Positions 13,201 to 27,453 are shown, numbered from the stretch's first letter. The stretch: 64,000 bases of DNA from Theocolax elegans (GCA_026168455.1 CM047426.1:84471986-84535985); one strand, 5' to 3'. The notes: generated by a model not told the origin, from the letters alone. Made by a program: numbers and translations.

Positions 13201-14413
13201 ATTCTTAATTAATCTATATTTGATTAGAGTACAACGCTCAATTATAATATCATTTAATCAATAAAATAATAAGCTGATACTAGTAAAGTGTGAATTGTCA
13301 TTGGGATCAAGCTTCAGTTTTAACTATAAAATCATTCTTGGAACTATCATGCAAACCTTTACACCTCGGGATGAAAAGAGCGCAGAATGAAAAAAAAAAA
13401 TAAACAAGATTATTGTGGTTTGAAGAAATAGGAATTATAAAAGGTAAACGAGTGAATCCCGTTAAAAGAAGACTCGAGTAAAAAAATAAAAGAATAAGAA
13501 TAAGAAATAGTCGATTGCACGTGTACGGCCGACGAAACTCATATTATAGACATTCTATCGCGCGTCGGGCTACGTATATATACCACACACATATATACGT
13601 ATACATTCGCACATATCCCTAAAGATCAAAAGCCTTCTGCGTAGATTCTGCATAGAATACCAGCGGTATACAGTTTTATCTCTTTTCTTACCGGCATTTC
13701 TATTGTCTGTCTTTTTTCGCTCTCCTTCTGGTTCTTCTTCGTTTCCCTTTCCCGAGGCTACGCGTAAAGAAATGTCAAAACGAGAGCTTAGGAAGCTGAG
13801 CGAGACAGAAGAGTCGCGCAAAGAACAAAAGGAAACGAACTCTCGAGGCGCTCCTCTTCTTCTCTCATAAAAGCACAAAAGTACATCTAGTGCCCTGTCT
13901 CTCTCTCTCTCTCTCTTCTCTCTCTCCCTCTCTCACTCTCTCCTTCTCGCTCCCTTTCCCGAGAGTATAAGAAGAGAGGACCGAAGCTATACGGGGTATA
14001 AGAGGCAGAGAGAATCCAACGATCTATTTGGTAAACAGGCGAACGTATATACGAGAAACGAGCTCGTGAGTAACAGGAACGGGGGAGAAAGAGAGGGAGA
14101 GAGAAGGAAAAGAAACAGACAATACCGCTCATCGCTCGATGGACAAAAGCGCCGGCAGCTATTGCGTAAACACACTCAAAGAAATGCAGGTACGACAATA
14201 CCGGAAAGAGAGAAATAAACGCGAGAGCGTCACACAGGTACCGGGCTTCTAGATTACGCGTCAGGATAACCGTGCTACCTTGCCGGCGGTAAGAAAGGCG
14301 AGTCGGCTCTCTTTTTTTATTCTAAACAATGGTCCGGCTTCTATAAGGGATGAAAAAAAAAGTGTTAAGAAGACGTGTTGTTGAGCTTCGATATGAACAT
14401 TGAGTAATTTCAT
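10273..14413. other. Non-coding, with CpG-containing islands
   Basis: Islands at 10273-10540, 10850-11010, 11280-11960, 12540-12740 and 13500-14350 alternate with AT-rich DNA. 12619-12722 contains an 11-bp inverted pair, CTTGCTCATCG / CGATGAGCAAG. (TC)n is at about 13895-13945. No gene recognised. Confidence 0.4.
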
Positions 14414-14641
14414 TTAAGGGGAGTCCGTACTGGTTACAGATTTCTGCAATTAATTTTTCAAATAAAGTTTTTAATTATTATCTTTTCTAAATTTTTTTAG
14501 CACACGTACAATTATTACATTCACAGAATGTGCCTTAACTCATACAATTGAACAAATATGCAAATTGAATGATAGATTTGAAAAATACATTAATGTCAGT
14601 AAGTGCAGTGTATTTTAAATGAAGGTACTTCATCCCCTTAA
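14414..14641. mobile_element. TTAA-flanked MITE-like element, 220 bp
   Basis: The left end is TTAAGGGGAGTCCGTAC and the right end, reversed, is TTAAGGGGATGAAGTACC. TTAA is at both edges. The terminal repeat is short and partly diverged, and nothing in the interior is recognisable. Confidence 0.5.
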
Positions 14642-17600
14642 GTTAGTATTACCTGGTCTTTACAATTTTCGTTCGGGTTTACAATACGTTGTATCGTATA
14701 AGTTAACTTGTTCGATTACTTCTAGTATCGGTAAAGGTTTAATTATTCCTGATTTATAATAAGTTATTATACTTCTTTAGCAAAACATTTTGTCGATTCG
14801 TCTTATCACTTTAATTAATGCAAAAGCTTTGTTGGGAATAATATTTAATACTTTCGAGCACAATTTTATAAATAATTATTTTTTGATTACTAAATACATA
14901 AATGAACGGTACACTAAATTTCAATGTTGTCTAATTTCACGCATTTAGCTGAGTAGGTTCACGCGGCGTGGGCAATCGATCCACGGAGAGAATCTGAAAT
15001 GTCTCGGGGGACTCGACGCGAATTTCAATTCGCGAGCGGGTTGTACGCTCGCGTAACCGAGTCCTCCCTTGGGATCGCATTAAAACTTATAACGCACCCG
15101 AGGATTTTGCTTATTCGGCCGTGAGGATCACGCGGCTGGAGAGTATCGGCCGACGTGCAATTGACCTTTTTAACGAGTCAGCGGCGGAGGCTGCCCCGAG
15201 AGGCGAGATATATATTCTCTTCTATCCTATCCCCTCTTTCCCTCTTTCGATGATGAATTTTTCATTGAGCTCTTTTACTCGCACATAAAATGCGAGTGAG
15301 TGCTCTATACCCTTCTTCTTTTTCCTTTTTTCTTTTTTCTTTTTTTTTTAAATCGTTGAATCCGACAGGCGCGTTTTAGGAGTCAAAAATTGCAGCAACT
15401 TTTAAGCGAATGTCTACTTTTGGATGAAATGGTTTTATCTTGCAATATTAAAAGTTGGTGTAGTATGCAATATGTTAAAAATGATTTTTAAAAATTCGTT
15501 AGATTAATCATAGAAAATTTAAAATAATTCATCTACATGAAAATTAATTGAATGGTTTATTAAAAATATACTAGTGATTCTTTTTTGTCGATATTATAAT
15601 TGTAAATGTATATTTTATTTGACAAGTAGTCTATATAAATCGCAATTGTAGATTAAAACAATTACACAGTTTATTTTAAAAGTATATTTAAGCTTGGACA
15701 AGTATGTGTAAACAATAAGTATTTTAAATTATCAGTACAGATTAAACGTGTATATAGTACATTGCTTTTACCATTTCAGAGAAGAAACTACGTAAAAACC
15801 CAAATGTAACACATATTGGTACGAATTCCTAGGAAGTTACGGGTAAAGTATCCAGGAGTTCACCTTTCTGGATTCATTTCACGTCTTGTGCAAAGATGCA
15901 CATACGTCGTTCGTACGTATATTTCGAGATGGAAACGATAGAGCGGAGAAAGCTCTCGCATATGCGCACTTGGAATGAGCTCTAATGAAGGCCTGCACCC
16001 CGTCCAAGTTACGCGTTTGCTCCTCTACAGTTTGGTTAAGGAAAAAAATTGAAGAAGAGGCGTTTCCAGTTCTAATTGCAAGGGGATTTTCCCCTCAAGC
16101 TGTCTACGTTTCACTTCAAAATCTCGAGCTCGGGGCTAGTTCTAAGGAGATCGGGTAAGTCTAGAACTGTGAAAGAAGATACATTTAGAATTTTTTAAAA
16201 CAATTTTTGACTATTCTATACGAACTTGGATACTGTATTCATAACATTGTTAACAGTTTAATTTACAATTTAATGTAAAATATAAATATCCGATGTAATT
16301 GTTAGTATAGTTTAGTATAGTGATGTTCAAAGTAAAAAGAAAATTTAAAAAAAAGATTTTGATTCGTTAACTGAATAATATGACAAATAAGGCTGACTCA
16401 AAAGTAAAGTTGGTGTCTCAATAAACAAATGATCCAACAATTTTGCAAAAATTATTATCTGTCTGGGAATAAATATATAATTTTCAATTTTGAAGCGCAT
16501 CACTACATATTTTAAGATAAGGCAACGAACTCACTCTGCTAATTTACAACGAACGCCAAATACTAGCTTTAGGAACGAGGGATGTATACATTTAAAAAAA
16601 TATTTTGTAGACGCGAAAAAGTGTGCAGACAAAAAAACGAATAACACACAAGGGTAGGGTAGCAGACAGAACGAAGAAAGGTCCATGCGGGAGGTCAGCT
16701 GGAAAAAATATAGCCTTCAGTCCAAAAGATGCCTGTACCACGTAATGAGGAAGGAAGAGAAGAGAAGAGAAGAGAGAGTGAGAGAGAAAACAGAGAAAGA
16801 GAGACAAGTAGAAGCTCTGTTTTCATCCCCGTTCGCGTAAACGTGCGCGCGCGTGTGTGTGCTAGCCAGAGTAGCGACAAACTTGGCTCGCGGCTGCTGC
16901 CACTCGAAAAACTCATCAGTGTTCCTCGTTTTCCTTACTCTTTTGATTTCGCGCACTTCTTTTACTCTTCCTCTCCTTCGATCTCTTTCAGGAAATACAC
17001 ATTTTTTTCCAGAATCTGCAGGAATACTCAATGTTGCACGAAATAAATATTCATCTGATTAACTACTTACAGCTGCGCAATATGTAAACGAGATGTAACG
17101 GCTTTTCTCAATTTAATCTTAAGAATTAATTAATATAAAAACATTTTAATTTCAAAGTAAAAGTAAATTTGCTAAAGATGTATATAACTGTCAATTCGGG
17201 TATGATCAATTTAACTTTTATTACAAATGTAAATATACTGTAGACTTTAATGGGAACCAAAATTTAGTGATTTAAGAGAATCCCAACACACAGAACAAAA
17301 ATTAATAATTTCAATAAAAAAATTTATAATATACGATTGAAAATATAAATGTTTAAAACCAAGAAATATTACTAAAAATCGAAATATTTTTATTGTAAAA
17401 AGGATAACATCTGAAACTAAAAAATATTTATTAGTTACAAACACGTATATTTTTTCAAACGTATTTATTAAAATATATCATTAAGTTAAATAATTTTTTT
17501 TCTAGTGTGAGTATACATTATTGTTGAATTTTAAACATTGCAATGAAATTAACTTTTGCTTAAAAAATTACGTTACAAAGAAAATAATGTATTTTAGATG

Positions 17601-19134
17601 TCCTTTTTATAGATACTTTTTACATTAGATATATGTAGAGATATAATAATTTCCATAAGAATGGATTCTATTATTTACATCCTTTTTATTGTTATATATC
17701 AACTTTTTTTTCTCCTTTAATCTTTTTTTAAATATATTTATCATTTTTACAGGATATACTTTGCCTCACTTTATTTCTTTCTGTGTATCTGTCATTTTCA
17801 CAACATATTGAAGGACTGTGGTTCTGAAGTGCTGGTATCGACTGGTCCGCAAAATTGATAGAGTTTCGAAGATTGTAAAAAAACAGATTTACTAGAACGT
17901 CACCAAACTTCATTTTTTTCACATGTTTTGTGCGAGATTGTAATTAAACTAAAAAGATCATTACTAATGATTTTGAATTGTGATAAAGTTTGGATATAAT
18001 AACAGTAAAATCATCGTTGAAAAAACACAGTGCAAAAATATTACATTTACACGTATAAACGCAAAAAAATCTCTCGACTATCTTACATGTAAACATAAAT
18101 ACTTGTATGCATACGGTTTCTATTAAACGAGGATCCCTCGAAAATTAAATGTGGAAATCGACAAGTACACGCGAGGAGAGAAACTGAACTGCATATAAAA
18201 GAGCATAAAATGGTTAGTTAAAATCCTTCATTAATTTACAAATATATAAACACAGGCAGGCTTCATTTTGTATTATCCTTTCCCTTTCTGACTTATTCAT
18301 GAGAAATAAGAAAAAATGAAATATTGAAATAAAGTATACCCCTTATAGTAAAAAAAGTAGTCAGAAAAATCAGTATAAAAGTGAATCTTCGAGGACTAGC
18401 GTCGAGTTATAAACAAAAAGAAAAAAGATAGCGATGAGTGAGGCGATACTCCATCTGTGCGATGGAGTTGCGCAAGTGTGCATTAGTAACTCTCTTTTTC
18501 TCTTTTTCCATCCCCCTTTCCTCTCTTTTGCTAGAGAACAATATGAAGGTTCATTCACATTATCACGATGTATAAATATGATTTAACGTACGTTTTTTGC
18601 ACAGGGAAATTATTTACGATTAATATTTCGTGACTATTGACAATTCCCAATTTTTATTTAAATATTTTTATTAAGAAAAGATAAATAATATTTAAAAATT
18701 AAAACGTTTACGTTGAGTTATAAACAATAAATTATTAGAGATTCTTTTAACTGTTTAATAACGTAAAAAATTGTCGCTTTAGAACATTTATAATATTAAT
18801 GAGGAACTATTTTATTGTACAGCATGCGATGTTCTTTTATTACAAAGAACAATGAAAATATTGACGAATAAGCTAGTTAAGTAAATGCGTGTTAAAGTCG
18901 ATGGAGATTTAAGACACGTCAGTATTTTCAATTTCGAGAGTAATCATTTTATACGTACAATAAAACACTCGAGATAATATTAAAGAAATCGAAAAAACAA
19001 TCAAATCCCTAATCATTAAATTACCATCTGAGTTTACTTTTTCATAATCGCAGCAGTGTGAATGAAGCCGAAGGCAAAGAGAAGAGTGTGAGGGTGTAGG
19101 TGTTGGTATACGCGAGAGGCTCTCGGCAATTCCG

Positions 19135-19165
<31 letters not shown>

Positions 19166-21605
19166 CTCTATCTCCCTAGTTCGCTCTCGACGCGAGAACG
19201 AGGGTCCTCCATGAAACGAGAAAGAGAGACGGAGAGAGAGAGAGAGAGAGAGAGAGAAGCGAGCTCGCGTAGGTGATTCTATAGATGGCTGGGTCGGCGG
19301 GGCGTGGCGCAGGCGACGCTCGCGTCCAATGGGAATTGAGCGACTCCGCGGGGCAGAAAGGACAATGTACATCGGGGCGCTCCAGGCTCAAGTGAGCGAG
19401 GGAAAGAGACAGAGACAGAGATGGAGAGAAAGAGATCTATATATATATAGAGAGAGAGAGGGATGGAGGAAGAGAGGGAGAGATTTTCGCGGCAGCTCTC
19501 GACACCGCCAGGGCCCCCAACAAAGAGTACAAGTCGAGCGTCGAACGCCACCGAGTGGAGAGCGAAACCCGGGGGAGCCAATAACAAGAGATGATGCTAC
19601 GCCAGAGAGGAGACCGAAGAAAGAGGCGTAGGAGGAATCGCAGTTTTTTTTCGTCCCGAATGAAAATTCTTTTGTTACCTCTTCGTCTCTCGCTTCCTTT
19701 TTTTGCTTGGATGTTAAAAAAATGGGGATTTCGGGGAGAATTAGGTTGAATTGAAGTACTGCGATTCCGCTTGATAGGCTTGAAATGTTTGGACTCGGAC
19801 GAAATTTGACGTTGAATTGATTTGTAATTGGTCTGACTTCTTTTCACATTGATTACGTTTCTCGAAATACATGTTTTTCAATTCAAGTTCCAAATTTTTA
19901 TCTTTACCTGCAGTTAATTACCTTTTCAGGAATTGTAATAGAATATCAAATTCTATATTTAATAACGTATTTCATGTTAAAATTATTCAAATAATAAACA
20001 TTAAAAAAATAGTTAAAACTGAATTATTTAGTAAAACGTATCAAATAAACTATACATGCCTCTTAATTGTAAGGAAAAGAACAATTGTATGTACTCAAAA
20101 ATATAATAATGGCATTACGCTTAAACATTATTTTCTTTAATTATAAATAAATAATTATAACGTTTACCAAAATTACATATTCATGTTTGAAAATTTCGTG
20201 CTTTGTTTGCAATTTTTAAATAATACATAAATATTTTGATATTAAATTTTATTTTAAGATAAATGAATGTATGTACGTTTAATGTAATTTTTAAACACGA
20301 GATTAAAATGTATAACGTATTATTATCTTCATGAAAATGATATAAAATTATATATGAGTATGATGTTTTAAAGTTATCGTTGCATCTGCAATTGAAAATA
20401 TTTTGTATTTCAGTAATTTAAAATGAAATCGATAAAACAGAATTTATCGCGGTTTTACGCAATGCTGGTTAATATGTCACTGTTTGCTTTACGTTAAAAT
20501 AATGATGATACACAAACATATTATGGGATTTTTAATAACACTCATTGATTTTAAAACAAGTGTATTAATTTATTACTCAAATACTCAGTGTCCATAGGTT
20601 GATTACCAGAAAATAATAAAATCTCATACGAAACATTTTTTTGCATTAATTAAAATACATTTATTTTTTAAATATTAAATATAACATTCGGAAAAGAAAT
20701 TAATGGTATTTTTCGTAAGTCATAATTTTATATGTTTCAGATTCTTTAGTCGATAATGTAATGTATTTCTTAAATAGGAGTACTTATAAAAAATGATATC
20801 TAAAACATAGACAAACTGACGGAAAATTTTATTAGTTTTTTAATAGATTACTAAGCCATTGACAGTCATTAGAATATAATATATTATAAATAACGTCAAT
20901 GAAATAATATTCTTAACTAATGTGGTAATATAGATTAGAAAACGGAATAATATTAATATATCTAAACGCATATTACACAACATCAAATAAAATTTGTTAA
21001 ACTATGTTTGTACAGTTACTTTAATTTTTATTACTTCCAGTAGGTTGATTCAATAGATTGCATACAAACGATGTGTTACTATAGACACTAAGGACCCCGA
21101 CTTAAAGAAAGCAAATTCGATTTCCACCTGATCGAAAAATAGCTGAGACTGACCTTATCAGTCTGAAATGGACTTATATACTCAAATTATTCTTGATGCA
21201 GTGTTTAATTATTTGTTAACCGAGACACCGTTAGCTCGATAGTACATATTTTTAGACTTTGTAAGCTCTCATTATAGACCTTAGTATATTTTGTACAAGC
21301 CATATTTTGGATAAGGAATATTTTGCAAAACGCATAATTTTATTGGAAGAAAATGTTTATCATACAATCATAAGTAATAATATAAATAATAATAACCTTG
21401 ATTTTATAATTATCAGCTACCGATTTAAAGAGTTGCAAAGATTACAAGTAAATCTTAGAATCAATAATTAATTCTTATGTCGATTGTTCAATAATATATA
21501 ATTTGAAACATAATTATTTCGGTCTACAGTCCATTAACTATAAATAATAAAATATTAATTATAAGAATGTATAATAATAATATAATAAAAAATTTACTAA
21601 AATAT
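14642..21605. other. Non-coding, CpG-containing islands and AT-rich DNA
   Basis: Islands at 14940-15310, 15820-16180, 16590-17050 and 19030-19860 (the last with long GA/CT tracts). Frames up to 136 codons here lie in low-complexity Ser/Leu/Phe or Arg/Glu repeats. 19871-21605 is AT-rich with nothing recognised. Confidence 0.4.
19133..19258. repeat. Opposed (CT)n and (GA)n microsatellites
   Basis: (TC)n at about 19134-19163 and (GA)n at about 19231-19257 face each other across ~70 bp, so a single strand can fold into a 27-30 bp stem. More GA and TA simple sequence follows to 19490. Frames here are made of simple repeat. Confidence 0.8.
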
Positions 21606-21712
21606 AAAAATTGGGTACTTACCCTGATTTACAATCAACCCCGTAGATTTTTTCAGGGGTTCAATATTAATTTACGAGGGTGATATAAATCAGGGCGAGT
21701 GCCCAATTTTTT
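21606..21712. mobile_element. Short hairpin MITE, 107 bp
   Basis: Left AAAAATTGGGTACTTACCCTG then ATTTAC; right, reversed, AAAAATTGGGCACTCGCCCTG then ATTTAT. The arms pair over about 35 bp around CAACCCCGTAGATTTTTTC. Confidence 0.65.
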
Positions 21713-21884
21713 AAATTAATTTATTTTTATTAAAATTTTTTATTTTTAGTTTCTTATAATTAACATTTTATTTTTTATAGTTGATATATTGTAAGATCAA
21801 AACAATTATGTTTTAATTTAAATCTTAAAATGTAAAAAATATTTATTTTATGTAAATTTTATTACAGTAAAATTAAAAAAAAGA

Positions 21885-22090
21885 GGCCTGCGATGGCTCG
21901 GTCGGTAGGGCGTCGGGCTCGTAATCTGGATGTCCCAGGTTCGATTCCCGGCACCGGCCGATTGATACAAGCACCACTGGGGAATGTGTTTTCAACAAGT
22001 GCTTTCTTAACAAAGACATCGTATGACTTCTGTCGCTGATTAGCACTGATTTGGGAGCATAAAAAGAGCGACGTTAAAATTATAAAAGAA
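21885..22090 (+). mobile_element. tRNA-derived SINE
   Basis: The first ~75 bases look like a tRNA: A box TGGCTCGGTCGG (21895), anticodon loop CTCGTAA (CGT, threonine type) and B box GGTTCGATTCC (21938-21948). The acceptor arm does not close well and there is a non-tRNA body (GATACAAGCACCACTGGGG to GAGCGACGTTAAAAT) with an A-rich tail. AAATTAAAAAAAAGA before and AAATTAAAAAAGAA after are likely target duplications. It is therefore a SINE and not a tRNA gene; the internal A and B boxes would be its Pol III promoter. Confidence 0.8.
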
Positions 22091-22099
22091 AAAAAATTA

Positions 22100-23410
22100 A
22101 AAAAGAATTATTAGAAGTCACCTAAGAGATTTAAGAGTTAATACGGAGTGCCATTTTAAGATTTTATAAGGTGCCAATCTAGGAGATAAAAAATTTTATT
22201 TTAAATTATCTTAAAAAATCTATATAATTAAACATTAGTTCAATGAAATGGCAACACTTTTATAATTTTCATGAAATTTACTGTATACTTTTATCTCTAA
22301 TCGACTAAAACAAAATGAGAATTAATGCATATTAAAAAACTGTCAATGTTACGCACTAGAGATACAATATCGTCGGAAACTAATGAAATTCGTTGTTTGG
22401 ACATTAAAGAGTGCATTATGCATTTACGAAAGTGCACGCGTGAGAGAAGGTCGGATGCGGAAGGCCGCGTCGGTGGTCTCATTAAACGCAAGCGTGCCGA
22501 CGCATGTGAATGTATATGTATATATATATAGATATATGTGAATCAGTGTAGGTGTGTGTGTGTGTGGGTGTGTGTTTACACAGTCAGGCAGCATGCTTCT
22601 CTCGTCTCTGGGTAATGAGAGAGTCGGTAAATTCGAACGAAGCGACTCGCGGCGCGACTACGACGCGAACAAGAAACGAGAAGAGGGAGCATTGTGGCGC
22701 CGGGATATCGTGTATGAAAGGAGGGAGAGAAAATCCTGGAGGAAGCCCGATACAAGGGCATATTACAGAGGTGGAGGGTGCAATGCCAGAGGGTGCAGTT
22801 ATTCAAACATATAATTGCAAAAATAATTCGAAATTTTGAGCAAGGCTGCACGAGCAGTTGAAATTTAAATCGATGTTCATTGATCGAGTTTTCATTACAT
22901 TCATACTGTTTACTCATTTGCCACGATTACAAGTAAATAGTAAATCTAATCGCACTTTTATGCATTGTTACATTTTTTAAAATGTGATCTTTCGCTCACA
23001 GTATCGAAAAATATCGTTCGCAACACGTCCATTGCAAAGTTACAACCGCGTGTAATAAAAAAGCACGAATTTCGGCGGAGCCTTTGACGAACTTGTTACG
23101 AAAAATACTATTATGTTTTTGTTTTTAGGTTTTTTGATTTATGTCTTTACTTATTGTACTTAACTATGATTTCCAACGAAAATATAAATAAGAAACCTGC
23201 CTATGTTTATAATGCACGAGTATATAATTTACAAATGCTTAAATCATATTGCTTTTTTCAGTTAATTACGTGGTAGGACCGTGAAATTAGCCGCATACAG
23301 GGTAGTGTAACGTGGGAATTACCTTCTTACAAATATTCAGAAGTTTCACTAGAACCTTTTCCTTAATCATTAAAAGATAAATATTTTAGAACAAAATTAA
23401 GGATATTCTA
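22100..23410. other. Non-coding; island at 22380-22850 with (TA)n and (TG)n
   Basis: A CpG-containing island with purine-rich sequence; (TA)n near 22517 and (TG)n near 22551-22576. Overlapping frames of 86-113 codons on both strands have no recognisable domains. Confidence 0.4.
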
Positions 23411-23801
23411 TTAACGGGATGTCGGGCCCAAGTTACAGGGATCTACACCTTTAAACATAAGAATTATTTTGGAAATAATGAATTAAAAATTTGAAAAAAT
23501 TCATATCGGTAGTTTAAAACAAAAACGAGGGCATGACGTTTTGATTTTTTAAGAAAAAATATTTTTTTTTAATAATAATTAAATTAACAATTTTTGGTCG
23601 GTAAATTATTGATAGAAAAAGGCATGAATTTTCAACGCAAAAATAAAAAATAAATTGCAAATTTAAAAATCAGAAAAAATTTAAGTATACCGTTTAAAAC
23701 ATGCCTAAGGGCAAGGCGTTCATGATTGTTTCAAAAATGTACGCTTTAGTTTCTAAAAAAATATTAAAAATGACCATTTTCTAAGTCCGACATTCCCTTA
23801 A
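23411..23801. mobile_element. TTAA-flanked MITE, ~383 bp (family shared with 41992)
   Basis: The left end is TTAACGGGATGTCGGGCCC and the right end, reversed, is TTAAGGGAATGTCGGACTT. The interior is AT-rich without coding frames. A related, one-ended copy lies at 41992-42200, so this is a dispersed family. Confidence 0.7.
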
Positions 23802-24237
23802 CAAGATGAGTGTCACGTGACCAGGAAACGGATCTTTACCAAACTTTAGAATATTATTTCTATTGTAAAAATATGAAGCAAGCTAGAGTCATATAGACTC
23901 TAACACCTTTTTTGAGAAATTTATAAACAAATAACAAAAATATCTTTGATGTGATTGATTCTAACTCTGAAACAAGTAAAGATATACTGTGAAACGCAAA
24001 TACAAAAAGAAGCTGAGATCCGCGAGTAGATTGAATTTAAAAAAAAGAAGGTCAAATATTTTAATTTGATTAAGTTATGAAAGAAATAAGACTTTAACGA
24101 TATTTTGATGAAAATTTTAAATTAAAGAATTTATTGATTTTTTTTAGATTAAATTAACTTATTATTCTTCTTTTTTTCACAACTCTTAACCTAATTATAA
24201 ATATTTGAGTTTTTTTAAAAAAGAGCGTTATGGTACC

Positions 24238-24413
24238 TACTCTCTAAAAATGAAATAGTGATACGTTGGTCACTGTCACGAAATTAGTGAATATTCACTA
24301 TTAAAATAGTAAATTTTGACTAATTGAATTAGTAACAATTCACTACTTTGTGATAATGACTGACTTATCACTATATTTTTAGTGATTATTCACTAATTCA
24401 CATTTAGAAAGTA
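24238..24413. mobile_element. Small MITE with TAGTGA-type terminal repeats
   Basis: Left TACTCTCTAAAAATGAAATA then GTGA; right, reversed, TACTTTCTAAATGTGAATTA then GTGA. The interior holds several TAGTGAATATTCACTA-type palindromes. Confidence 0.6.
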
Positions 24414-24501
24414 TAATTCCAGCTTTATTAATATTTTTGCAGCAGTAAATCATATTTTAATAAGTTTGTTAAATATTCTAATTATTTTAATAAAATAGTC
24501 A

Positions 24502-24777
24502 TAAAAACAAAAATTTTTTTAAACTAAATAAATCTTACAACGAAATTACAGGTAATAAGAGTCACATATATATTAATACTACAATATTATTTCATTATTA
24601 GCACATTACATCTTGTATTTATCGTGTAATAGTTCTTTATTAACTTTCACAAGAATATTCACAAGATTTAATGTGCTAATATTGAAATAATATTGTAGTA
24701 TTATAACAAATGTGACTATTTCTTTACCTGCTATTTCGTTGTAAGAATTATTTAGTTACAAATATTTTTGTTTTTAA
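24502..24777. repeat. Inverted repeat, ~110-bp arms
   Basis: The left arm contains TCTTACAACGAAATTACAGG and TACTACAATATTATTTCA. The right arm holds their near-complements (CCTGCTATTTCGTTGTAAGA, TGAAATAATATTGTAGTA). The loop is about 55 bp. Probably another foldback MITE. Confidence 0.65.
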
Positions 24778-27453
24778 GACAATATTACTACAATAATATT
24801 GCAACAAGCTTGACTTATATAGTTTATGTTTTATATAGATTTCTTTACTTTTTAAATATGCGATTTCGATCCTCGTAAGTTTTTTTATCTTCTTGCCATC
24901 AATAATAATTTGGTATATTGGTAACTAACGCTCATTACGATTAAGGAAAATTTGGCTTCTCGCTCAAAAACTTAGACAAGAGAGCAGTCATCCGAATTCA
25001 TAAGGATTCCTCATTACAAAGCTTGCGCGCCATTCGAATGGTAACATTTCGTCGTGAGAGGAGAGGGGGACGAGCTTCGAACAATAGGTATTAAAAAGGA
25101 GTAGAGCACATTCGCATACCGCGAAAGGAAGTAAAACGCACAAAATGAACAGCTCGTTGAGTCATTTGCAAGAGTATTTTTTTTTATTTCTCCACTTCTC
25201 TCTCTCTCCCTCTTTCCCATCGCAATATGTTTACACTCTTACGATGTATATATATACCTTCGACGGTATTCTCGTCGTCCTTACGAATAGTCTACAATTT
25301 TCTGTCCGCGTATTCGTAGTGTGTAGTTTTATTCCGGAGTTTTGCTCGACGTCGTTTTGCTTTTTCTATTTACATTGTTGCAATACGCTCTTGGTTTTAA
25401 AGTTTCGTGCGGAAAAGCTGGGAATTTACTTGGTGAAAGAAAAAAGGAGCTGCGTTCGTTTGAAGATTAAAAATACGCTTTAAAATTTTTACATCCCAAG
25501 AGTAAACTTGGCAAGTAATACTTTTATTTCAAATGTGCGTCTCTGAGTGTCCATTATTTACACAATGAACATTATTTTGTTTAGAAATAATTATTTAGAG
25601 CAACTGAGCTACTTGTAGAGTACTTACACTATTTTAAAATTTAAATTTAAATAAAATTTTTTAAATTATTTATAATTTATAAATAAAATATCGAAGTTAT
25701 GGTCAAAGTGCTGCTTCTGATCACCGCTGCTTTTTTCACCTTAGTTTTAAAATAGGGGCGGTTTCATATCGACTGCTACCATGATACCTTATGCACTGGA
25801 AAAATGTATAAAGTTCACAAGTAGAGGTTAGAGTTAGAATATTAAAAAAAATGTTAGATTTGAGACATTGATTGATATTTATTGATATATAAATCTAAAA
25901 TATTTCACACTTATTGTATGAAGCATTTTTAATGATGTCAAATATGTATTATCTTCTTTGAGTATATAAAATTAAATGAATAAATATTGATTTTCTTTTA
26001 GCAAGTAACTTATGTATACTGATAGAAAGAATTACTAGTAATTAATGCATGAATTATTTACGAGTCAATATTTTTATCACTACTTTCATAAATCCATATA
26101 TTTTAACAATCGAAGCAATTTATTCGTACAATTAAGACACAAATAATCTTTCGTCTAATTAGGGTTTTGCAAATAGATATACTCATTCGTTACAGTTACA
26201 AGGCAAGAACAAATTACTTGAGTAGATTCAGTCGGACTAACCGAGTACGTTTGAGTAGCATACATCAAATGAAAATAATCTTAATCAAATCGTACTTAAC
26301 ATAACTCTGGTAGAAACGTCAGAAATGTAATATCTATTAAATACATAAGATAGTAAATACGGTTAGTTTCTCAGTTAATTTCAATAATTATTAAAATGTT
26401 TTACATCGGTTGCAATAACCCATTTTTTAAAAATTACTAAAACGTATATGTTTTAGTCCCAATTCTGCCTATGAAAGAAAAAGAAGTCTAAGAACAGTTA
26501 GGACCAAGTACTAGTTTTATTAACTTAATAAATTTTGATAAACGGTAACTTAACATATTACAAGTATTTAAATCAATTTAGGGGTTAATTATAAAATCAC
26601 ATTGATTCCACGTAATAATCATTTTTACCTATTAAAAATGCTCACATTTTTCTATGTATCCTACTGTACTGGTAACTATAAATGTAACCATTTCTATCGT
26701 TTAGGTTCCCACTAAAGTTGATTTTTGTAGTCTACCAATATACAACAAAATACTTAACGTTAATTTCAATCTTATCAAATATATTCAAAGCAACGTATAC
26801 TATTGTGTGAGTGAAATATTGAAATGTGAGAAATAAGTATGCCTTTACTGTTCATGAATGTTCACTTGACTTAAATATGTTTTCGTTAACTGTTTAGAAA
26901 CGCAACTTACCAAAATTTAGTCTTTTTATCACTATACCCTCTCAATAATAGTAATAAATTTTATAATTGATGAAATATATCAATTATATTTATTTATAAA
27001 CGTTGGACGATAATTCCATTCATGAAATTTTATTCTACTAATATTTCTCTTACATATTTTTATAAATTATACAAATCGATCAGAAAATTAACGTTACTTC
27101 CTTCACCATAAACAATTTTCGAAGCAACGAAATTTTTGTTTTTATTTGCATACGTAAGTTTTTTTAATTAATCTAATAAATTGGAAGTATAGTGCAGAAT
27201 AAGATATGAAATATAAAATAAAATTAACCTCTACTAAAATAAATAACTTTTTTTTATTATTGCTTTAAAACTAATATATTAGTGAAATATGAGTTAAAAT
27301 ATTTGACTCATAAGATAAAACAAAATAAAAATTTTAATTTCTTTTAAGTTAAAACATGTTGACAGGTTGCCTTTTCTACGATGCAACCTGAACATGGTGG
27401 TCGTGCCAAACATTATTGTATAAGCAAGGAGAGAATAGCAAAATGCCGCAAAG
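24778..27453. other. Mostly AT-rich; small island at 24940-25480
   Basis: The 112-codon frame at 25145 is Ser/Phe/Leu-rich with CT repeats and looks like chance. The rest holds nothing I recognise. Confidence 0.4.

Noticed and set aside
13570..14198. Minus-strand frames rich in Ser, Arg and Glu
   Set aside because: Composed largely of CT/GA simple sequence.
19329..19847. Long frames on both strands near 19.3-19.8 kb
   Set aside because: Built from GA/CT and TA microsatellites.
21885..21960. Functional tRNA-Thr gene
   Set aside because: The acceptor stem pairs poorly and the sequence continues into a SINE body with an A-rich tail and probable target duplications.
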